Below are positions 1-5,188 of a stretch of DNA of 5,188 bases, one piece after another (position 1 is the first letter of the stretch; each line of letters begins with the position of its first letter). The notes under the pieces are model-generated. The model was not told the DNA's origin, did no database searches, and was given only the letters and a program-made list of their open reading frames with translations. The position numbers were made by a program, and so were the translations under genes. Location of the stretch: contig JAQCER010000331.1 in assembly GCA_027618625.1 (NCBI GenBank), forward strand, positions 1 to 5,188, given 5' to 3'. Source of the DNA: Verrucomicrobiota bacterium. Its GTDB lineage: Bacteria; Verrucomicrobiota; Verrucomicrobiia; Verrucomicrobiales; DEV007.

Positions 1-77
1 AGTCGAACGCAACTGCAAAACGCTTGCCCTCGATGTGACCCTTGGTGGTCAAAGCTGAAATCGGCCATCTTTCCAGA

Positions 78-101
78 CCCATTCGCCCATTCGCCCATTC
101 G
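78..101. repeat. 8-bp tandem repeat, three perfect copies
   Basis: The unit CCCATTCG occurs three times without mismatch at 78-85, 86-93 and 94-101. It lies 48-71 bases upstream of the ATG at 149 and runs straight into a second tandem array, sharing the G at 101. No function is known. A replication-slippage origin is inferred from the exact head-to-tail structure. Confidence 0.95.
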
Positions 102-133
102 TCAATTTGTTGTCAATTTGTTGTCAATTTGTT
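101..133. repeat. 11-bp tandem repeat, three perfect copies
   Basis: The unit GTCAATTTGTT occurs three times without mismatch at 101-111, 112-122 and 123-133, ending 15 bases before the ATG at 149. Two TTGTCA hexamers (110-115 and 121-126) resemble a -35 element, but I see no convincing -10 at the right distance, so no promoter is called. Because the array is non-coding if the ATG at 149 is the start, gain or loss of a unit would change promoter or leader spacing rather than the protein. Confidence 0.95.
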
Positions 134-148
134 AACCTTCCTACGAAA

Positions 149-1777
149 ATGAAATCATTGAAGAAGAACTCATTTGTGAGCACTCTCGGCTGCGCTGCCA
201 GCTTGACGTTTGCTCTTGTCGGCCCGTCAGCCGCACAGAATCCGTCCGAGTTTGATCTCGAAAAAGCATTCGAACAGCAGATGGAGCGCCTCTCACGCCT
301 GCTGCCAGACGATCCTGAGGCAAGGGAACAATTTAACAAAGGCATGGCGGAGATGCAAAAAGCCTTTGAGGACGATGCCGCCAATCCCTCACGAAACTCC
401 CAGCCAAAGACGTTTGAATTCCGCTGGGAAAGTGACGATCCAGGTGATCTCAGCGATCTCAGAAAGCAACTGGAGCGTCTCGGTGGTTTCGGCGGCAGTC
501 CCGGAGGGCTGCTCGAACGCTTCTTCTTTGGCAGAGGAATGGATCCATTTGGCGACAGCCTTGGCAATGGGCTTGGAGTGCCTCCTCACCAACTGCGAGG
601 GATGCATGGATTTTCCATCGAGGATTTGTTCGGTATCGAGCAGTCTGCGCCACCGGAGCTATCCAAGAACCACCCTGAAGAACTGAACAAATTCAAGTCT
701 GTCGTCGAAGCGGCGCGTCCGAGCACGGTACGAATCCTCAGTGGTGGCAACCAGCTGGTGATGGGAACCATCGTCACGGAGAATGGTTATGCCCTTACGA
801 AACGCAGTGAGCTTGGCCGGACGCCTGGTCTCTTTGAGGCGCAACTTTCGACCGGAGGCACCGTCAGCGCACGATTCGTTGAGGAGATCGCTGACTTTGA
901 TCTGGCATTGATCAAACTGGATGCCAAAGGGCTCCAGCCAGCGCAGTTCAGCGACTCCGCGGCCCTGCCACTCGGCAGCTTCCTCGCAGCGCCAGATGTC
1001 ATCGGAGAGCCTGTAGCGGCAGGCATTCTCAGCGTGCAGGCGAGAAACCTCTCGCCAAAATCGAAAGGTTACCTTGGCATTGTCGTAGAGAAAAGGCCCA
1101 ACGATGTTGGCGTGTCGGTCACTCACGTGACGCCTGATTCTGCGGCAGCCGCAGCCGGTCTTCGGCCGAATGATATTATCACCGAGGTGGATGGCAAGCC
1201 CGTAGGTTCGCCCCCGCAATTGATCAAGATCGTCTCTGGCCAGGAGCCTGATGCAATCGTCGAAATCAATTACGTTCGCGACGGTCAGTCTGCGACGACA
1301 TCGGCAAAGCTGAAGAGCCGGGCCGAACTCGCTAGATTGGGTTGGCTCGACCGCAGCCACATGGATCTGACCAGCCAGATGGGAGCTGACATCAGCAGCC
1401 AAAACGATGGTTATCCCAGTGCTCTGCAGCATGACGCGCCCCTGGCCTCGAACGAAATGGGTGGGCCGCTGGTGGACCTCGATGGCAAGATCGTCGGGAT
1501 CAACATCGCCCGCTCCGGACGCGTCAGCACTTACGCCCTGCCTGCAGCAGAGCTGAATAAGATTCTCGCAGCCCTCGAACTTGAGAAACGGCCCGACGAA
1601 GACACACAACAGAACGATCGCCTGCCCGAAGTAGTCGAGGCTACTGGCAACGATGCCCTTCGAGAAGAAGTGGAACGTGCAGAGGAGGCCATCGAGAAAG
1701 CAAGGGCTGCACTACGCGCCGCAGAAGAAAGTGCCCAGGCCGCAAGAGAGGCGCTCAAGAGCAAGGATCCGCGTTAG
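149..1777 (+). CDS. Exported HtrA-like (S1C) pseudoprotease with an internal PDZ domain
   Basis: The protein has 542 residues from the ATG at 149. The frame is open back to a TTG at 107, but that codon lies inside the tandem repeats and would put 14 residues before an otherwise good signal peptide. Residues 1-29 form that peptide (KSLKK, hydrophobic core, probable cleavage SAA|QN), so the protein is probably periplasmic or secreted. Residues 30-185 are charged, then Gly/Phe-rich. Residues 186-300 resemble the first part of an HtrA protease, including ENGYALT and DFDLALIKLD. Residues 307-391 are a PDZ domain (GYLGI loop, AAAAAGLRPNDIITEVDGKPV). Residues 407-476 carry the final HtrA block (QHDAPL, GGPLVDLDGKIVGIN, YALP). 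A likely coiled coil occupies 502-539. The HtrA catalytic His position is Ser220, Asp251 is kept, and the nucleophile Ser is Met437. A binding or scaffold role in envelope quality control is inferred; proteolysis is unlikely. No Shine-Dalgarno motif precedes the ATG. Confidence 0.88.
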   Translation: MKSLKKNSFVSTLGCAASLTFALVGPSAAQNPSEFDLEKAFEQQMERLSRLLPDDPEAREQFNKGMAEMQKAFEDDAANPSRNSQPKTFEFRWESDDPGDLSDLRKQLERLGGFGGSPGGLLERFFFGRGMDPFGDSLGNGLGVPPHQLRGMHGFSIEDLFGIEQSAPPELSKNHPEELNKFKSVVEAARPSTVRILSGGNQLVMGTIVTENGYALTKRSELGRTPGLFEAQLSTGGTVSARFVEEIADFDLALIKLDAKGLQPAQFSDSAALPLGSFLAAPDVIGEPVAAGILSVQARNLSPKSKGYLGIVVEKRPNDVGVSVTHVTPDSAAAAAGLRPNDIITEVDGKPVGSPPQLIKIVSGQEPDAIVEINYVRDGQSATTSAKLKSRAELARLGWLDRSHMDLTSQMGADISSQNDGYPSALQHDAPLASNEMGGPLVDLDGKIVGINIARSGRVSTYALPAAELNKILAALELEKRPDEDTQQNDRLPEVVEATGNDALREEVERAEEAIEKARAALRAAEESAQAAREALKSKDPR

Positions 1778-1820
1778 AGTTAGACCTTGAGAGTTGTGAT
1801 GACTGGCGGGACGCACCGTC
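1778..1820. other. Short convergent intergenic gap, no clear terminator
   Basis: Only 43 bases separate the stop codons of the plus-strand protease-like gene and the minus-strand glycosyltransferase gene. I see no GC-rich stem followed by a T run on either strand, so termination may be factor-dependent or occur inside the opposing genes. Confidence 0.6.
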
Positions 1821-3059
1821 TCACTGTCTTGACAGGCTTCCTTGCAAGGCCTCGCGGTAGCAGCTTTCCAGATTTGCCACCTGCTCCTCAAGGCCAAACT
1901 TGGAGCGCACCGAATCAGATGCGTTCGACGACATTGTCTGTAGCTTCGAGGGATCGCTGAGCAACTCGATGAGGGCTGCGGCCAGTTGTTCTGGAGATTT
2001 CTCGGGCACCAGCAGTCCGTCGTGACCGCTCTTCACGGCTTCGGGAATGCCACCGTGATGCGTTGCAACAACAGGCAGACCACTCGCCATCGCCTCCAGC
2101 ATCGAATTCGGCACGCCTTCCTGATCTGCGGATTTGGTGAGTTCGCTAGGGTGAAGAAATACATGTGACTGTTGATAGCGGTCGAGCAACTCGGCCTGGC
2201 TGAGCCAGCCGACGAGTTCCACGTGATTCTCCAGTCCCGCCGCCGCGATCCGTTTTCTGAACTCCTGTTCCTGTGCCCCCTGCCCACAGACGATGAACTT
2301 CAAATTCGGGAAGCGCTCGATCACCAGGGGCAGTGCTTTCAGGGTCGTGAACAATCCCTTTTTGGCGATCAGCCGGCAGGCCTGGATCAATCGCCATTGC
2401 CCGTCAGGCGGCGCCTGCCTCTGGGCAAATGGGATGGTGTTGAGCGGGATCGGGGTACGGTTGATTCTGAGTTTAGTCTCCGGACATCCCAGATCACGCA
2501 AGGCAGCCAGCAGGGATTCACTGCGGGCCAGAACCAGGCGAGCTTCGGCAAATACTTCATTCAGCTGATCGATGTAGCTGTCGTCATCGACGAACTTGAT
2601 GACATCGACGCCGTGAAACGAGACGACCCAGGGCCCACCCCATTTGCGTAGCATCGGCAGGTATTTGACCGCCTTGTGCCCGTAGTAGACGTGGGCAACG
2701 TCGATGCCGTGGTCAGCCAGTAGATCGTGTATGTTGTAAGGGTAAAAAGGACGTTCAGTCGTGATCTCGCGTGGTGGCGGCCACTGGCTGGTAACATGCT
2801 TGTACCAGAACCGCAGCAGGAAATTGCCCCGCGGTTTCGGTCTTGGCAGCTTCGTCATCCGCACGATCGGATCGAACGGGAACTGATCTTCGTTCTGAAC
2901 TTGCTCGGCGATGACAACATTTCTGAATTCGTTCAGGTTAGCAATCTGCCGATACAGGCTCTGCATCTCCGGTTTGAGGTAAGTGCCGCACAGACTCGCC
3001 ACGACTGGTTTGCGAGGCGAGGGCGAAGCAGCGGACTCTGAGGGGCTCGAACGACTCAT
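1821..3059 (-). CDS. GT4-family glycosyltransferase, WcaL/AmsK-like (downstream paralogue)
   Basis: This 412-residue protein has the size and two-domain GT-B layout of GT4 retaining glycosyltransferases, which transfer a sugar from a nucleotide-sugar donor to a lipid-linked or growing glycan at the cytoplasmic membrane face. Residues 1-16 are a Ser-rich leader. The first beta strand is KPVVASLCGTYL (17-28). SFHGVDV (147-153) carries the usual active-site-region His. GCPETKLRINRT (191-202) matches the loop typical of WcaL-like enzymes. R229 and K233/K234 in ACRLIAKKG fit the donor-phosphate site, and E314 and E322 form the EX7E motif, followed by GLPVVATHHGGIPEAV. There is no signal peptide or obvious membrane segment. 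The start overlaps the stop of the upstream paralogue by 4 bases. Donor, acceptor and product cannot be read from the sequence; exopolysaccharide, O-antigen-like or glycolipid synthesis is inferred from the family. Confidence 0.93.
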   Translation of the reverse strand: MSRSSPSESAASPSPRKPVVASLCGTYLKPEMQSLYRQIANLNEFRNVVIAEQVQNEDQFPFDPIVRMTKLPRPKPRGNFLLRFWYKHVTSQWPPPREITTERPFYPYNIHDLLADHGIDVAHVYYGHKAVKYLPMLRKWGGPWVVSFHGVDVIKFVDDDSYIDQLNEVFAEARLVLARSESLLAALRDLGCPETKLRINRTPIPLNTIPFAQRQAPPDGQWRLIQACRLIAKKGLFTTLKALPLVIERFPNLKFIVCGQGAQEQEFRKRIAAAGLENHVELVGWLSQAELLDRYQQSHVFLHPSELTKSADQEGVPNSMLEAMASGLPVVATHHGGIPEAVKSGHDGLLVPEKSPEQLAAALIELLSDPSKLQTMSSNASDSVRSKFGLEEQVANLESCYREALQGSLSRQ

Positions 3060-3067
3060 TTCCTCCC
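3056..3067 (-). promoter_or_regulatory. ATGA stop-start overlap with Shine-Dalgarno-like GGGAGGA
   Basis: On the minus strand the TGA of the upstream glycosyltransferase (3058-3056) overlaps the ATG of the downstream one (3059-3057). A GGGAGGA motif lies at 3067-3061 inside the last codons of the upstream gene. Only two bases separate GGAGG from the ATG, tighter than the usual 5-9, so reinitiation by terminating ribosomes is more likely than independent initiation. Translational coupling is inferred. Confidence 0.7.
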
Positions 3068-4210
3068 GGTGGCGAGTGCCTCATCATAGAAGCCTTCGAG
3101 TTTCTCGATCTGCGCCGACTGCTCGAAGTTCTGGCGCACATCGTGGGCGGCGGCTTTCGAGAAGCGCCTCCAGAAGTCTTCGCTCGAAGCGAATGAATCC
3201 AGTGCGTGGATCAATCCCTCGACGTCCCGCTCTGGCACCAGCAGGCCGGTCTTGCCGTTGATGACGGCTTCGGGAATGCCTCCGTGCAAAGTAGCAGCGA
3301 CTGGCAGGCCTGTTGCCATCGCTTCAAGCATCGCGTTCGGCACGCCTTCCTGATTCTGATCCTCGGTGAGCTGGCTTGGATGCACGAACAGGTGCGAATC
3401 GTGGTAGAGCTGACAAAGTTGCTCCTCGCTGAGAAACCCTGGAAAGTACACAAGTTCAGCGATGCCCAGCTCCCCTGCCAGCGTTTGCATCGGCGCCAGC
3501 AACGGGCCCTCGCCCGCAATGGTGAAGGTGGCCTGAGGGTAGCGCTTTGCAAAATCAGCAAATGCCCGCAGCGCGGCATCAAGTCCCTTTTTCTCGATCA
3601 ATCGACAAGCCTGAACCAGCTTCCAGCGGCCATCGCGAGGGAATGCGCGCTCAGCCACCGGGAACTTATCCATTGGGATACCAGTTCGATTGATTCGAAT
3701 TTTCTGATCAGGACAACCCAGCTCAACGAGGCGATCTCGCAGCGAGTGCGAGCGAACGAGCACCAGCGGAAGCGTGGCAAGCAATTCGCTCAACTTTTCG
3801 GCGTAGCCCGGGCGATCCGCGCGCGCTTGCACGTCCATGCCGTGAAACGAAACGATGGACGGCTTTGGCCAGCGCTGGATGAACGGCAGCAGGTGCACCC
3901 CGGTGTGGCCGAAGTAGACGTGCATCAAATCAGCACCGCGTTCGCGGAGAACGTTTTCCAGTACTCCATATTCGCCACGATAAACGATCGGTGGTTCCTT
4001 CCTGATGTATTTCAGCCAGAAGCGCCGAACGAAGTTACTGTTTGGCTTCCGGGTCAGTTCGACTTCATCAAATGGGAACTTCTCGGCGCTCATGCGCTGC
4101 TGCGCAATGATGAATGTGCGGTAGTTCTGCAGCCCTGTCACCTGCCGGTAGATGTGCATCATCTCCGGCTTCAGAAAGGTGGTGCAGTAGCTGGCAACTG
4201 TGGGCTTAAT
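3056..4210 (-). CDS. GT4-family glycosyltransferase, WcaL/AmsK-like (upstream paralogue), probable non-standard start
   Basis: From the first ATG (4162) the protein has 368 residues, but that start lacks the first beta strand of the GT-B fold. In the same frame, the 16 codons upstream read I-KPTVASYCTTFLKPE, matching KPVVASLCGTYLKPE in the neighbouring paralogue; an in-frame TGA lies at 4222-4220. The likeliest start is therefore ATT at 4210-4208, giving 384 residues. In that numbering, SFHGMDV is at 121-127, GCPDQKIRINRT at 165-176, ACRLIEKKG at 201-209 and the EX7E glutamates are 288 and 296, followed by GLPVAATLHGGIPEAV. All expected GT4 features are present, so the enzyme is probably active once the N-terminus is included. 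It lies 45 bases after the obg stop and overlaps the next glycosyltransferase, so the three are probably cotranscribed. The exact start is uncertain; the conservative annotation begins at 4162. The specific sugar reaction is unknown. Confidence 0.9.
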   Translation of the reverse strand: MKPTVASYCTTFLKPEMMHIYRQVTGLQNYRTFIIAQQRMSAEKFPFDEVELTRKPNSNFVRRFWLKYIRKEPPIVYRGEYGVLENVLRERGADLMHVYFGHTGVHLLPFIQRWPKPSIVSFHGMDVQARADRPGYAEKLSELLATLPLVLVRSHSLRDRLVELGCPDQKIRINRTGIPMDKFPVAERAFPRDGRWKLVQACRLIEKKGLDAALRAFADFAKRYPQATFTIAGEGPLLAPMQTLAGELGIAELVYFPGFLSEEQLCQLYHDSHLFVHPSQLTEDQNQEGVPNAMLEAMATGLPVAATLHGGIPEAVINGKTGLLVPERDVEGLIHALDSFASSEDFWRRFSKAAAHDVRQNFEQSAQIEKLEGFYDEALATGRK

Positions 4211-4255
4211 GGCGAGAAATCAGGGTTAGATGGGATCTGTTGATCCGCCTTTTTC

Positions 4256-5188
4256 TTAGTCAGCGCCGTGACTTACAAGTTCACACAATCTCTCCTTCAG
4301 TTTATCGATCCCCTGCCCCAGCATCGCGGAGATGGGAATGATTTCGACCTTGGGAAAACGCTGGCGAAAGCGCTCCAGCAGCTCCTCCGACTCTGGAAGA
4401 TCCATCTTGTTGGCCACGACGAGCCAGGCCTGCTTGCCGAGGCTCTCGTCATACATCGACAGCTCTTTCCTCAGCGTTTCAACATCCTCGATGGGGTCGC
4501 GCGTCTCGGATCCTGCCATGTCGACCACAAAAAGCAGCAGGCGACAGCGCATGATGTGGCGCAGAAAATCGTGCCCCAGTCCAACGTTGCGATGGGCACC
4601 TTCGATGAGCCCAGGGATGTCCGCTACAGTAGCCCGTTTGAATCCAGGAAAATCGATGACTCCCACCTTCGGCTTCAGAGTCGTGAACGGGTAAGCTGCG
4701 ACTTTGGGTTTCGCGTGGGACAACTGCCCAACGAGCGTCGACTTGCCGGCATTGGGAAAGCCTACCATTCCCACATCGGCGATCTGGCGCAGCTCAAGGA
4801 AATACTCGCCTTCTTCCGCTGGCTGGCCCAATTCAGCATCGGGCGCCTTGCTAACGCTCGTCTTGAAACGATAGTTTCCACGCCCGCCCTTTCCTCCTTT
4901 GCACAACACAAAGCTTTGTCCGATCTCGGTCAAGTCAGCGACGACCTCCAGATCCAGACCTGTTTCCCGACTCATACGCAAGGTGCGCGTCTCCATGTCG
5001 ATCTGCATGTCTGACTCTCCCGCTGTCGTGCGAAGGTCAGCAGGATCCTCAGGCTCGCTCACTTCGGCTCCGGCGGGCTCCGTGTTCTCGTCGAATTCGC
5101 AGTCTTCGTTCTTCTTCGGAATTTCCCGGTACACGATCGTCCCCTGAGGAACTTTCAGAACGAGATGCTTGCCAGACTTGCCGGTCTT
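4256..5188 (-). CDS. obg: Obg/CgtA GTPase, N-terminus cut by the window edge
   Basis: The frame is open to the end of the window, so 310 C-terminal residues are visible and roughly 60-80 are missing. The GTG at 5134 is not the start, because conserved Obg sequence (HLVLKVPQGTIVY) continues upstream of it. Obg binds GTP/GDP and acts in large ribosomal subunit assembly and stress signalling. The visible Obg-fold part includes VLCKGGKGGRGNYRF. The GTPase domain has G1 GFPNAGKS (residues 143-150; bases 4762-4739), YPFTT (166-170), G3 DIPG (190-193), G4 NKMD (260-263) and G5 SAM (287-289). The protein ends just after the G domain, so it lacks the C-terminal OCT domain found only in some Obg proteins. 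An acidic insertion lies at about residues 24-73, between two Obg-fold strands that a short turn normally joins. Two glycosyltransferase genes follow on the same strand. The assignment is firm. Confidence 0.96.
   Translation of the reverse strand, partial: KTGKSGKHLVLKVPQGTIVYREIPKKNEDCEFDENTEPAGAEVSEPEDPADLRTTAGESDMQIDMETRTLRMSRETGLDLEVVADLTEIGQSFVLCKGGKGGRGNYRFKTSVSKAPDAELGQPAEEGEYFLELRQIADVGMVGFPNAGKSTLVGQLSHAKPKVAAYPFTTLKPKVGVIDFPGFKRATVADIPGLIEGAHRNVGLGHDFLRHIMRCRLLLFVVDMAGSETRDPIEDVETLRKELSMYDESLGKQAWLVVANKMDLPESEELLERFRQRFPKVEIIPISAMLGQGIDKLKERLCELVSHGAD

Noticed and set aside
1..68. Possible edges of genes, such as minus-strand TTG at 52 (reading TTKGHIEGKRFAVAFD) or plus-strand frame ending at TGA 56-58
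   Set aside because: Both frames are too short to tell coding from chance and neither matches a family I can name with confidence; more upstream sequence would decide.
110..140. Sigma-70-like promoter built on TTGTCA hexamers in the repeats
   Set aside because: No convincing -10 hexamer lies at 16-18 bases spacing, and the hexamers follow from the repeat unit itself.
107..148. TTG at 107 as the start of the exported protein
   Set aside because: It lies inside the 11-bp repeats and would place 14 residues, including two cysteines, before a well-formed signal peptide that begins at the ATG at 149.
163..200. Lipoprotein signal at Cys15 of the exported protein (TLGC)
   Set aside because: The -3 position is Thr and the hydrophobic core lies mostly after the Cys, whereas a type I cleavage site SAA|QN fits well.
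659..1609. Long minus-strand open frame (316 codons) opposite the HtrA-like gene
   Set aside because: The plus strand encodes clear protease-like and PDZ blocks here; the antisense translation is Arg/His/Cys-rich with no domain.
3206..4243. Long plus-strand open frame (345 codons) opposite the upstream glycosyltransferase
   Set aside because: The minus strand carries all the GT4 motifs over the same bases. The plus-strand translation shows no recognisable domain and is a codon-bias shadow.
4233..4255. Hairpin GGATC-TGTT-GATCC followed by GCCTTTTTCTT, resembling a plus-strand intrinsic terminator
   Set aside because: The stem is only five pairs and no plus-strand gene lies nearby; in the minus-strand operon direction there is no T run after the stem.
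5134..5134. GTG at 5134 as the start of Obg
   Set aside because: Conserved Obg-fold sequence continues in frame to the window edge, so the true start is outside the window.

Overview
The window looks like chromosomal DNA from a planctomycete, most likely of the Pirellulales/Rhodopirellula kind. This is an inference from remembered family resemblance, not a search. The main grounds are the style of the secreted HtrA-like protein (a block running QHDAPL, GGPLVDLDG, VGINIARSGRV, YALP), the lack of a Shine-Dalgarno motif before its start, and moderately high GC with a mixed third-position bias.

Layout: positions 1-148 carry no gene I can support, but hold two abutting triplicated short tandem repeats (8 bp x3, then 11 bp x3) just upstream of the first gene. 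Positions 149-1777 (+) encode an exported 542-residue protein built from trypsin-like (S1C/HtrA) pieces and one PDZ domain. Its catalytic His and Ser are replaced, and the PDZ domain sits between the two parts of the protease fold instead of after it. A 43-bp gap separates it from a convergent minus-strand cluster. In transcription order that cluster is obg (5' end beyond the window, 5188-4256), a GT4 glycosyltransferase (4210-3056) and a second, paralogous GT4 glycosyltransferase (3059-1821). The two glycosyltransferase genes overlap by 4 bp (ATGA) and are probably translationally coupled.

The cluster pairs a ribosome-associated GTPase (Obg) with two WcaL/AmsK-like retaining sugar transferases that probably add successive sugars to one surface polysaccharide or glycolipid; a functional link between Obg and the sugar transferases is not shown by the sequence. 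Points that deserve a second look are the permuted, catalytically dead HtrA-like protein, the apparent ATT (or otherwise missing) start of the upstream glycosyltransferase, an acidic insertion of about 50 residues in the Obg fold, and the paired tandem repeats. I see no mobile element, CRISPR array, tRNA, rRNA or defence system.
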